From Planctomycetota bacterium (GTDB lineage: Bacteria > Planctomycetota > UBA11346), in the NCBI GenBank assembly GCA_007131555.1, contig SLQH01000470.1, positions 1-6,886 on the forward strand: a stretch of DNA of 6,886 nucleotides, in the 5' to 3' direction. The translations under genes were made by a program, and so were the position numbers. How positions within the stretch are numbered: position 1 is the first letter of the stretch; each line of letters starts with the position of its first letter. Positions 1 to 6,173 of this stretch are shown in pieces. The notes beneath the pieces are model-generated. The model was not told the DNA's origin. It did not search any database and saw only the letters and a list, made by a program, of their open reading frames with translations.

Positions 1-6
1 ATGATA

Positions 7-51
7 CCTGGCATCGCCAGGAGGCCCTATCCTGGACACTGCTGTCCAGGA
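7..51. repeat. Two adjacent perfect hairpins built on CCTGG/CCAGG
   Basis: Two inverted repeats lie nine bases apart. The first is CCTGGC (7-12), loop ATC, GCCAGG (16-21), a 6-bp stem. The second is TCCTGGACA (30-38), loop CTGC, TGTCCAGGA (43-51), a perfect 9-bp stem with a 4-base loop. Both share the CCTGG/CCAGG word. Neither is followed by a T-run on either strand, so a classic intrinsic terminator is not supported. Possible roles are a structured transcript end, a dispersed palindromic repeat or a protein-binding site. Confidence 0.45.
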
Positions 52-250
52 CCGACCAGCGGCAAACGCGGCATCACAAGACACCAACGTAGCGATTCAC
101 GACAGACCAGGACGTCGCCCTGATGCCCGTCATACGGCCTGTGGATTCCACGACTCGTGATCATTCATGACGATGATGGACGCAAGCGGGGTGCAACGAT
201 GATGCCGCCGCCCTTACCCATGCCCGCCGCAAGAGTCTCCGTCCGCTCAT

Positions 251-273
251 GCACGCGGGCCAAGGCCCGGTGC
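251..273 (-). terminator. GC-rich stem-loop 27 nt after the mcsB stop, possible terminator
   Basis: GCAC-G-CGGGCC (251-261) pairs with GGCCCG-GTGC (264-273), giving ten base pairs with one bulged G (255) and an AA loop. On the minus strand it lies 27 bases beyond the mcsB TAG stop, where a transcript end would be expected. No U-tract follows it in the minus direction, so it could be a U-less terminator, a 3'-end stabilising structure or a Rho-associated end. The structure is visible; its role is inferred. Confidence 0.4.
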
Positions 274-300
274 TCCGTGTAATAATGCGGCTTTGTCAGT

Positions 301-1365
301 CTATTCCTTACAGGCTCTGAGAGCCTCTCTGACAATCGTTGCCCGCCGCTGATCACGCTGACGGGCCTGCCCGGCATCGGCAAAGCGCAATTCCATATGG
401 GCCGGCTGGGTCCGGATGAACAGATCATCGAGCACCGTGGCACTGAGATCGGTCAGCAAACCGAGATCGCAGCCCAGACGCAACCAGCTGAAATGGGCCA
501 GAAACTCCGCCGTCGTCAAGGACCGGGCCTGACTGAGCAGACCCCAGGCCCTGAACACCCCGTCTTCAACATGCACCCGGCGCTGCTCCCACAGGGCCTC
601 CCGGGCCATCTGCTCATAACGGCACAGGATGTTCACTTGTCCTTCAACCGTGGTCACCAGATCGTCCTCGCTTACACCAAGGGTGTGCTGGTTACTGATC
701 TGATAGAGGTTGCCGGCAGCCTCGGAGCCCTCTCCGAACAGGCCCCGCACAGCCAAGTGCAAGGGTTTGCTGGCGGCATGCACCCGTTTGATGTGCCCGG
801 TCTCAACCAAGCCGATGAGATGCAGCATCACGCTGATGCGCATGCCGGTACCGAGATTGGTCGGACAGGTGGTCAGATAACCAAACTGGGGATGACAGGA
901 CCACCGTAGGGTCCCCTCCAGGGCCTGGTCCAGGGCGACGGCCTCGGCACAGGCCTCAACCACGTCCACTCCTGGGCGTAGGATCTGTAGCCGGACATGA
1001 TCTTCCTCGTTGATCATCACCGATGCCCGTTCATCAGCACGGATGATGACCCCGCCGGGAGATCGACTGAAGGCCAGTTCTCGCGACAGCAACTGGCGTT
1101 CGCTCAGGGCCTGGCGTTCGCTGACCGGCAATTCCTCAAGATCGGCCACCAATGACCCATCCCAGGCACAACGGTCCGGCATGGTGGCCAAGAGGGAACG
1201 CACCAACGAACGCTGCGCAGTCTTGTTGAGGCGACGCTTGAACGGTTGCTCAGGAATGTTGCGGGCCAGGCGCACCCGGCTGCTCAAGGCTATCGAACGG
1301 GGGAATTGGGAACCGGAATCCAACCACCCACAGGAACGACTGCACAGATCGGCGATGGTGGCCAT
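301..1365 (-). CDS. mcsB: Protein-arginine kinase McsB
   Basis: A 354-residue ATP:guanidino phosphotransferase-type kinase that phosphorylates arginine side chains in proteins. In Bacillus this marks substrates for ClpC-ClpP degradation and inactivates the CtsR repressor. The family motifs are intact: SSRVRLARN (28-36, nucleotide binding), NEEDHVR (119-125), TCPTNLGTGMR (166-176) with the expected active-site Cys167, GEGSEAAGN (211-219) and SNQHTLG (224-230). Near the C-terminus RDQRRA (337-342) matches the RDxxRA phosphoarginine-binding motif of the family, at the same positions as R337/D338 in Bacillus McsB. Length agrees with the usual ~355-365 residues. The ATG shares its A with the mcsA stop (TGATG), implying translational coupling, and AGGAGG sits four bases upstream. 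The stop is TAG. The family assignment is firm; substrates in this organism are inferred. Confidence 0.96.
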   Translation of the reverse strand: MATIADLCSRSCGWLDSGSQFPRSIALSSRVRLARNIPEQPFKRRLNKTAQRSLVRSLLATMPDRCAWDGSLVADLEELPVSERQALSERQLLSRELAFSRSPGGVIIRADERASVMINEEDHVRLQILRPGVDVVEACAEAVALDQALEGTLRWSCHPQFGYLTTCPTNLGTGMRISVMLHLIGLVETGHIKRVHAASKPLHLAVRGLFGEGSEAAGNLYQISNQHTLGVSEDDLVTTVEGQVNILCRYEQMAREALWEQRRVHVEDGVFRAWGLLSQARSLTTAEFLAHFSWLRLGCDLGLLTDLSATVLDDLFIRTQPAHMELRFADAGQARQRDQRRATIVREALRACKE

Positions 1366-1925
1366 CAGGCCTCCTCGGCAAGATGACGCAGTTCATCACG
1401 GATCCGGGCCGCCCGCTCAAAGGCCTCTTCAGCCACGGCCTGTTGCAGAGAACGCTCCAGCTGCAGGCGCCGTCCGAGCAGGCCAGCAGACTGGTCACGA
1501 GCCGCCGCCGGCACCCGGCCAACGTGGACCACCGCGCCATGGACATCACGCAGGGCCGGTTCCAGGCGGGTACTGAAGGCGTCTATACATGCCGCACAGC
1601 CAAAGGTGTTGTGGTCAAGAAAGTCCGCCCAGATCAGGGCACAGGATGGACAGACCAGCTCCGTGGCGGCGCTGGCCTCAGCGGCTGGGGCAGACGATCC
1701 GGCGCTGACCTGTTGTTCATCCATGGCTGCCAACAAGGCTTCAAACATCGTTATATCGACCGGCTTGCTGTCCAGTTGCAGATGGTGTTCACGTTGGCAG
1801 AAACGGCAGATATGCAGTTCCTGGGGCGCTGCCCCGGCCTCTTGCTGGGGCTGGAACAGATGGCTGGTCGCCGGACGGACACGACAGACCTGACAGATCA
1901 CCTCGAAGAGTGCCATGATCACCAT
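1365..1925 (-). CDS. mcsA: McsA: zinc-finger/UVR activator of the McsB arginine kinase
   Basis: A 186-residue cytoplasmic adaptor, close to the ~185 residues of Bacillus McsA. Four CxxC pairs are visible from the chosen start (Cys11/14, 40/43, 92/95, 110/113), the McsA zinc-binding pattern. A C-terminal UVR motif follows at about 149-182, with FERAARIRDEL as its core. Known McsA proteins bind and activate McsB and help it reach substrates. Between the second and third CxxC pairs lies a low-complexity Ala/Ser stretch. I chose the ATG at 1925 because a strong ribosome site precedes it. A TTG at 1952 would add nine residues, and an ATG at 1916 (MALFEVICQVC) would remove three. mcsB follows immediately with a one-base overlap. 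No ctsR lies upstream; the next gene upstream is divergent. Confidence 0.93.
   Translation of the reverse strand: MVIMALFEVICQVCRVRPATSHLFQPQQEAGAAPQELHICRFCQREHHLQLDSKPVDITMFEALLAAMDEQQVSAGSSAPAAEASAATELVCPSCALIWADFLDHNTFGCAACIDAFSTRLEPALRDVHGAVVHVGRVPAAARDQSAGLLGRRLQLERSLQQAVAEEAFERAARIRDELRHLAEEA
1370..1375 (-). promoter_or_regulatory. Ribosome binding site of mcsB
   Basis: The minus strand reads AGGAGG four bases before the mcsB ATG, inside the last codons of mcsA. Together with the TGATG junction it supports coupled but independently initiated translation of the kinase. Confidence 0.75.
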
Positions 1926-1929
1926 TTGA

Positions 1930-1939
1930 ATCACCGCCT
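1930..1939 (-). promoter_or_regulatory. Ribosome binding site that decides the mcsA start
   Basis: The minus strand reads AGGCGGTGAT, nine of ten matches to AGGAGGTGAT, ending four bases before the ATG at 1925. Spacing fits that ATG better than the ATG at 1916, and the site lies inside the reading frame that would start at TTG 1952. Confidence 0.65.
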
Positions 1940-2042
1940 GGAGATTTGGCAATGGGCATCTGCGGTCGACGAACCCTTTATCACCTGGTAATCGCCGAAA
2001 AAGCCCTGCGCTTGTGCTCGGTCGTCATCCCGGACAGGCCCC

Positions 2043-2056
2043 TTGTTCGAGAACAA
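2043..2056. promoter_or_regulatory. 14-bp palindrome TTGTTC-GA-GAACAA, operator-like
   Basis: TTGTTC (2043-2048) and GAACAA (2051-2056) are perfect inverted repeats around GA, ending 22 bases before the thioesterase ATG in the shared divergent region. The size and symmetry fit a dimeric helix-turn-helix regulator. The GTTC/GAAC halves resemble words in some LexA sites, but spacing and orientation match no consensus I can name with confidence. The regulator is unknown. Confidence 0.4.
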
Positions 2057-2078
2057 TCCCCTTCCAGGCTGTCACGTC

Positions 2079-2486
2079 ATGGATACTCCACCCAAAACCG
2101 TGCCCCCGCATCGTCTGCGGGTGCGCTATGCCGAGACCGATCAGATGGGAGTCGCCCATCACGCCGCCTATCTGCCCTGGCTGGAGGAGGCCCGCATCAT
2201 CGCCCTGGGTGAACTGGGTTTTGCCTACCGCCGTTGTGAGGAACAAGGGCTGTTCATGCCGGTCCATTGCCTGGAGATCAGCTATCGCCGCCCGCTGCGC
2301 TTTGATGACGAAGTGGAGATCCATACCCGGATCACAGCCCAGGGCCGCACCGCCCTATGCTTCATGTCGACCCTGCATCACGCCGACAGCCTGATCGCCG
2401 AAGCACGGGTGCAGGTGGTCGCAACCGATGCCCAAGGGCGGGTCTGCCGCCTGCCTGCCGAACTGTTGCAGGTGATTGCCGCCTGA
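2079..2486 (+). CDS. 4HBT-family acyl-CoA thioesterase (YbgC/FadM-like)
   Basis: A 135-residue single-domain hotdog protein, the usual size for YbgC-like thioesterases, which hydrolyse acyl-CoA (or related thioester) substrates in the cytoplasm. The diagnostic N-terminal block is present: VRYAETDQMGVAHHAAY (15-31), with the conserved Asp21 and His27/28, then the long helix LPWLEEARI (32-40). A later strand pair, ISYRRPLRFDDEVEI (67-81), matches the family's second conserved block. Substrate cannot be read from sequence. The ATG at 2079 is preferred; AGG lies ten bases upstream and is only a modest ribosome site. A TTG at 2043 would add 12 residues and place the palindrome inside the gene. dnaG follows 65 bases later on the same strand. 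No tol-pal genes, the usual YbgC neighbours, are in the window. Confidence 0.88.
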   Translation: MDTPPKTVPPHRLRVRYAETDQMGVAHHAAYLPWLEEARIIALGELGFAYRRCEEQGLFMPVHCLEISYRRPLRFDDEVEIHTRITAQGRTALCFMSTLHHADSLIAEARVQVVATDAQGRVCRLPAELLQVIAA

Positions 2487-2508
2487 GCCGGACCACCATT
2501 GTCCCGGC
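2487..2508 (+). other. Stem-loop directly after the thioesterase stop
   Basis: GCCGGAC (2487-2493) pairs with GTCCCGGC (2501-2508), seven base pairs with one bulged C and a seven-base loop. It begins on the base after the TGA stop. No T-run follows, so full termination before dnaG is unlikely. It could protect the upstream message or damp read-through into dnaG. Confidence 0.3.
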
Positions 2509-2532
2509 CACAGGGCGGGCCAAGATGATAAC

Positions 2533-2542
2533 AGGAAGAGGG
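2533..2542 (+). promoter_or_regulatory. Ribosome binding site of dnaG
   Basis: AGGAAGAGGG ends nine bases before the ATG at 2552 and supports that start. An in-frame ATG at 2525 has its own G-rich upstream sequence (AGGGCGGG), so a version nine residues longer remains possible. Confidence 0.5.
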
Positions 2543-2551
2543 ACAGCGCTC

Positions 2552-4402
2552 ATGGGTGGTTTCCTTGGCGAAGACCAGATCAGACGCATCAAGGAAGCCG
2601 TCGATCTGGTCGACGTGATGGCCGACTACACCACCCTGCAACGCGCCGGCAGCCAGTTCAAGGCTCTATGTCCCTTCCATCAAGAACGGACCCCCTCCTG
2701 CGTCATCTATCCTGACGACCAGCAGTATCATTGTTTCAGCTGCGGCGAGCACGGCGATGTCATCAGCCTCATCTCCCAGAAGGAGAATCTCTCCTTCGTT
2801 GACACCATGGAACTGCTGGCCCGCCGGGCCGGCATCGAACTGGTCTACGAACAGCGGGCCCGTGGCAACGAGCAGTTGCGCCGGTCACAGCGCCAGGCCC
2901 TGCTGGAGTTGATGGACCGAGCCGTCTCGTTTTACGAGCGCTACCTCTGGGAACGCGACGAAGGAGCCGAAGCGCGGGCCTATCTTGCTCAGCGCGGTCT
3001 GGGCGAGGAGGTCTGCCGGGCTTTCCGCCTGGGCTTCGCTCCGTCCGGTGATCGCCTGGTGGCGGTCGCCAAGCGTCAGGGCTACCAAGCACATCAGTTG
3101 CTGGAGGCCGATCTGGCGGTGGAACGCTACGGTCGTCTGGCTGATCGCTTCCGAGAACGTCTGCTGTTCCCGATCTGCGACCGCTTCGGCCAGCCCCTGG
3201 CCTTCTCCGGTCGCCTCCTGCCAGCCGCCGAGCGGGCCGCCAAGGAAGCCGGTCGCGGGGTCGGCAAGTACGTCAACAGCACTGATACCCCCCTCTATCA
3301 CAAAGGCTCGGTGGTCTTCAATCTGCATCGGGCCAGGACTTCTTGCCGACAGGCCGGTGCGGTCATCGTCATGGAGGGACCGACCGACGTCATGGCGGCA
3401 GCCCAGGCCGGTTGCCACCATTGCGTGGCCGTGTTGGGCACGGCCATGACTCCGCGCCATGCCCAACATCTGCGTTCAATCGCCGGAGGCGGGCGCATCA
3501 TCCTGCTCTTCGATGGTGACCGGGCCGGCCGTGACAACAGCCTCAAGGCCGTGTCAACCATGCTCGCCGAAGGCATCGCCAGCCATGCCGCGATGCTGCC
3601 TGAGGGCGCTGATCCCGCCGAACTGCTGGCTGCCGGCACCAGCGAAGCGCTGACCCGCTTTGAAAGCATCATCGCCGGGGCCCGGCCCGACATGCAGCAC
3701 CTGCTCACCAGTCTCGCTCCTCGTCCACTGGAACTCGACGCCCGCCAGGGCCTGGCAGTCGCCGACCGCCTCCTGGCCATCATCCAGCCGATCAGCGACC
3801 TCGACCTGCGCCAGGGCCTGGTGCAGGAAATCGCCGACTACCTCGGCCATGACCCTCTGCGTCTGGCCAATCGGCTCAAGCAACGCCCGCCGCGCCGGAC
3901 CCGACGTGGTGATGACAACAACACTGAGGCCACCCCCCAACTGCCCATCGACCTCCAGATCGACACGGTGTTGCGTCTGCTGGCCCTGCACCCTCAATTA
4001 CGCGCCCCGGCCTTTGACGACTGGGGATGCGAGCCGTCCCTGTTTCCACATCCCTGGCATGAGGTCGCCACCTGGATGCTGGTCAACCCCAACGCCGACA
4101 TCAAAACCCTGGCGATCAGCGAACTGGCCATGAGTCATCCTGGCATGCGCCAGACCATCCAAGGCTGGCTGGTGGACCATGCCGTCGCTGCCCGCTTGGC
4201 CGAGCAACACAGCGACGATAATCCCGCCAAGGCCCTACGCACCGCCATTGACGCCTTGCTGGAACGTGAATCCATCCGTCAAGCCCGTCACGACCGCCAG
4301 TTATTGCGTCAACACGCCGGCGACGATCCGGAGGCCGCAGCGCTCTTCAAGCAAGCCTTGGAAAAACGCAAGGCGCGCAATGCCAACCTGGACGATGAGT
4401 AA
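2552..4402 (+). CDS. dnaG: DNA primase DnaG
   Basis: A 616-residue primase that makes RNA primers for the replication fork and is recruited by the DnaB helicase. The N-terminal CHC2 zinc finger has Cys40, His43, Cys61 and Cys64 (CPFH...CFSC). The catalytic core includes RFRERLLFPICD (199-210), FSGR (218-221) and KYVNSTDTPLYHKG (239-252). The TOPRIM fold follows, with MEGPTDV (274-280; Glu275, Asp279) and LLFDGDRAGRD (318-328; Asp321, Asp323), the metal-binding acidic residues. A basic, proline-rich linker (about 440-460) leads to a poorly conserved C-terminal region that should be the helicase-binding domain. Length is near the usual 580-620. The start at 2552 puts MGGFLGEDQI just ahead of the conserved IRRIKEAVDLVDVM segment. 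It is complete, with no broken motif. Its upstream neighbour is a thioesterase rather than rpsU, and no rpoD follows. Confidence 0.97.
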   Translation: MGGFLGEDQIRRIKEAVDLVDVMADYTTLQRAGSQFKALCPFHQERTPSCVIYPDDQQYHCFSCGEHGDVISLISQKENLSFVDTMELLARRAGIELVYEQRARGNEQLRRSQRQALLELMDRAVSFYERYLWERDEGAEARAYLAQRGLGEEVCRAFRLGFAPSGDRLVAVAKRQGYQAHQLLEADLAVERYGRLADRFRERLLFPICDRFGQPLAFSGRLLPAAERAAKEAGRGVGKYVNSTDTPLYHKGSVVFNLHRARTSCRQAGAVIVMEGPTDVMAAAQAGCHHCVAVLGTAMTPRHAQHLRSIAGGGRIILLFDGDRAGRDNSLKAVSTMLAEGIASHAAMLPEGADPAELLAAGTSEALTRFESIIAGARPDMQHLLTSLAPRPLELDARQGLAVADRLLAIIQPISDLDLRQGLVQEIADYLGHDPLRLANRLKQRPPRRTRRGDDNNTEATPQLPIDLQIDTVLRLLALHPQLRAPAFDDWGCEPSLFPHPWHEVATWMLVNPNADIKTLAISELAMSHPGMRQTIQGWLVDHAVAARLAEQHSDDNPAKALRTAIDALLERESIRQARHDRQLLRQHAGDDPEAAALFKQALEKRKARNANLDDE

Positions 4403-4408
4403 GCAGGA

Positions 4409-5107
4409 TCACGGAACCGCAGTTGAAACCGCCACCTGGTCATCTTTCTTCAAGGACCGTTCCCCGGCATAGTCATCGCTCCAACTCGCTTCAAGCAGAA
4501 CGGCGATGGCCATGTCATCATCGAGTCTGATGACACGCAACTGGGCGACCTCAGCATCATCGCGGATCACATACAGTTGTTGACCCTCTTCAACGCCCCC
4601 GCTACGACCGCGATCGATGGCGGCATACATCAGAGGGCTATCGTTGTCTCCGGCCCGAATGACCGCCGTTATAGTGGCCAGGTCCCATTGTGGCAGCGGC
4701 GTGGGCGAGGTCGTCTGAGGCTCAGGCTCGACAGGCTCCACCGGCGGCACGGGGCCCTGCGGCTCATCAAGCGCCTCCAAGGCGGCAGCAAAACGGGACA
4801 TCTGTTCCTCATCCCATTGCGGCCGGGCGACTGTCTGCTGTTCGCCCGGCATCAGACCGGTCTTCCGGGCCAGGTCCAATAACTGCCCGGCTTCGTCGAC
4901 AGAGATCTGGCCGGACGCCAGCCCATCCGCCAGGCGTTCACAGAAACTGCGGACCTGGGGATGCCGCTGGCCGGCATCGCGCAACAGGTCGGCGGCCAGG
5001 TGATTGGCCAGGGGCACCTCGGCAGTCAGCCCAGAACCAATAGCCAGACAGCCGACGATGGCGGCCAGGCATAATTGACGCACAGTGATGCAGCGAGCAT
5101 GGAACAT
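4409..5107 (-). CDS. Secreted protein of unknown function with small beta-rich C-terminal domain
   Basis: A 232-residue protein I do not recognise. The N-terminus looks like a signal peptide: basic MFHARCITVR, a hydrophobic stretch (11-28) and a possible cut after Ala29 (LTA-EV). Cys20 in AIVGC also fits a loose lipobox, so a lipoprotein is possible. Residues 35-112 look helical. A Pro/Glu-rich linker (about 115-139, PVEPVEPEP) precedes a C-terminal domain (about 142-228) whose spacing (GRSGGVEEGQQLYVIRDD, then VAQLRVIRLDDDMAIAVL) resembles small SH3-like beta-barrels such as those at the ends of planctomycete secreted proteins and in MreC. That resemblance is by eye. The start is the ATG at 5107 with GAGGTG five bases upstream; a GTG at 5125 would add six residues. 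It is the last gene of the minus-strand group, 29 bases after the epimerase. Confidence 0.75.
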   Translation of the reverse strand: MFHARCITVRQLCLAAIVGCLAIGSGLTAEVPLANHLAADLLRDAGQRHPQVRSFCERLADGLASGQISVDEAGQLLDLARKTGLMPGEQQTVARPQWDEEQMSRFAAALEALDEPQGPVPPVEPVEPEPQTTSPTPLPQWDLATITAVIRAGDNDSPLMYAAIDRGRSGGVEEGQQLYVIRDDAEVAQLRVIRLDDDMAIAVLLEASWSDDYAGERSLKKDDQVAVSTAVP

Positions 5108-5110
5108 GGA

Positions 5111-5119
5111 CACCTCTTC
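5111..5119 (-). promoter_or_regulatory. Ribosome binding site of the secreted-protein gene
   Basis: The minus strand reads GAAGAGGTG three bases before the ATG at 5107. It favours that codon over the upstream GTG at 5125, which would place this site inside the gene. Confidence 0.55.
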
Positions 5120-5136
5120 AATCACAGAACATGGCG

Positions 5137-6129
5137 TTATTGGGATGCAGCCTGCCGACCGTGTCGTTCAGCCTCAAGGCAGTCATCTATGATACCATCA
5201 AGATCAATGCTCTGGTGCCAAGCGGTTAGACGCTGCAAGCGACTGACATCGGGGGCCCGCCGCCGCAGATCCTCAAAACCACCACCAGGATAGGCCTCCT
5301 CGTAGGGCACATGGGCTACGCCGCCCTCTGACCCGGCCCGTTCGACCACGGCCTGAGCCAGATCCGCAATCGTGACTTCTTGCGCGCTACCGACATTGAC
5401 CACCTGACCGATGGTATCAGGACAGTCCAACATGGTCATGATGGCAGCCACGGCATCTCGCACGTGAAGAAAACAGCGGCTCTGCTGGCCATCACCATAC
5501 ACCTGGACCGCTTCGCCCCGTAGGGCGGCCGCACAGAAACGCGGCAGTACCATGCCATAAAAAGGACTCTGGCGCGGGCCGGTGATATTGAAGAAACGGG
5601 CAATGCGCACCGGCAGGTCACGTTCGTGATGGTAGGCCAGAGCCAGGAACTCATCCATGGCCTTGGAGCAGGCATAGCTCCAGCGGTGACGGCTGGTCGG
5701 ACCAAGGACACAATCGTCATCCTCGGCAAAACGCTCACCAATACCCTTGCCATAGACTTCACTCGATGACGCCAGGAACAAGGGCAAGCGACCATGCATG
5801 CAGGCCGCCTGCAACAGTACCTCGGCCCCGCGCAGGTTGACCATGATGCCCTGCACGCGCCGCTCAAGAATCCGCATGACCCCCACGGCTGCCGCGAGAT
5901 GGATGATGGCATCGACCTGGGCAACGCATTCGTCAACCACCAGGGCATCACAGACCGAGCCATGCACCATCTGCAAGCCAGGATGATTGGCGACAGCGGC
6001 CAGATTGTCGAGCGAACCGGTACTGCAATCATCCAAGACCACCACCGCATCACCCCGGTCGAGCAGGGCCTCAACCAGATGTGAACCGATGAAACCGGCC
6101 CCGCCAGTGACCAGATACCGCGTGCTCAT
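5137..6129 (-). CDS. NAD-dependent nucleotide-sugar epimerase/dehydratase (extended SDR)
   Basis: A 330-residue cytoplasmic enzyme of the extended short-chain dehydrogenase family, which acts on nucleotide-activated sugars for polysaccharide or glycan synthesis. It shows the Rossmann glycine motif TGGAGFIG (8-15), an acidic pair at the end of beta-2 (Asp33/34, NAD-type), HLAA (77-80), the catalytic SSSEVYG (121-127) and Tyr152-xxx-Lys156 (SYACSKAMDE). FFNITGPRQSPFYGMVLPRF (179-198) and YGDGQQSRCFLHVRDA (211-226) are typical of the UDP-glucose 4-epimerase, UDP-glucuronate decarboxylase and dTDP-glucose dehydratase branch. Substrate and reaction cannot be fixed by eye. The ATG at 6129 is chosen because MSTRYLVTGGAGFIG is the normal family N-terminus; GGAG lies only two bases upstream, so initiation may be weak or coupled. 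An ATG at 6177 would add 16 residues. It sits 78 bases after the pilin-like gene and 29 before the secreted-protein gene. Confidence 0.92.
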   Translation of the reverse strand: MSTRYLVTGGAGFIGSHLVEALLDRGDAVVVLDDCSTGSLDNLAAVANHPGLQMVHGSVCDALVVDECVAQVDAIIHLAAAVGVMRILERRVQGIMVNLRGAEVLLQAACMHGRLPLFLASSSEVYGKGIGERFAEDDDCVLGPTSRHRWSYACSKAMDEFLALAYHHERDLPVRIARFFNITGPRQSPFYGMVLPRFCAAALRGEAVQVYGDGQQSRCFLHVRDAVAAIMTMLDCPDTIGQVVNVGSAQEVTIADLAQAVVERAGSEGGVAHVPYEEAYPGGGFEDLRRRAPDVSRLQRLTAWHQSIDLDGIIDDCLEAERHGRQAASQ

Positions 6130-6173
6130 GACTCCATGCTGCACCAAGGCCGAACAAGGAAACCGGCAATCAG

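Larger units (their letters stand above)
1..300. other. Non-coding stretch downstream of mcsB
   Basis: I find no convincing gene here. The plus-strand ATG at base 1 opens only about 40 codons (stop at 121-123) with no recognisable product. Minus-strand frames break up into peptides of about 20 residues or fewer, apart from one out-of-frame reading that runs in from beneath mcsB. What stands out is secondary structure: two adjacent hairpins at 7-51 and a strong one at 251-273, annotated separately. The stretch may be a 3' untranslated region of the mcsA-mcsB transcript followed by a spacer to whatever lies left of the window. A small RNA cannot be excluded from sequence alone. Confidence 0.5.
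1926..2078. promoter_or_regulatory. Divergent intergenic region between mcsA and the thioesterase
   Basis: About 153 bp separate the divergent starts, so promoters for both the mcsA-mcsB and thioesterase-dnaG transcripts probably lie here. No good sigma-70 pair is obvious. On the minus strand GATAAA (1982-1977), 51 bases ahead of the mcsA ATG, is -10-like but has only a poor, T-rich -35 candidate (GGGCTTTTTC). I see no CtsR-type direct repeats (GGTCAAA) and no CIRCE element, the usual heat-shock operators for this kind of operon. The 14-bp palindrome at 2043-2056 is the clearest site. Confidence 0.45.

Noticed and set aside
1..123. Small plus-strand gene from the first ATG
   Set aside because: About 40 codons spanning both hairpins, with no visible ribosome site in the window and no recognisable sequence; structure explains the stretch better.
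165..443. 92-codon minus-strand frame running from inside mcsB into the 3' spacer
   Set aside because: More than half of it overlaps mcsB in another frame, and the product (Pro/Arg/Ser-rich) shows no recognisable feature.
397..909. 170-codon plus-strand open frame opposite mcsB
   Set aside because: It is fully antisense to a gene with strong family motifs, its product is unlike any family I know, and long antisense frames are expected in GC-rich DNA.
1383..1991. 202-codon plus-strand open frame opposite mcsA
   Set aside because: It mirrors mcsA, whose CxxC and UVR motifs are unmistakable; the antisense product shows no domain.
1926..2078. CtsR or CIRCE heat-shock operator ahead of mcsA
   Set aside because: No GGTCAAA direct repeats or TTAGCACTC-N9-GAGTGCTAA element are present; only the unrelated TTGTTC/GAACAA palindrome.
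2885..3469. 194-codon minus-strand frame inside dnaG
   Set aside because: It lies opposite the catalytic core and TOPRIM domain of the primase, and its composition looks like a GC-rich shadow frame.
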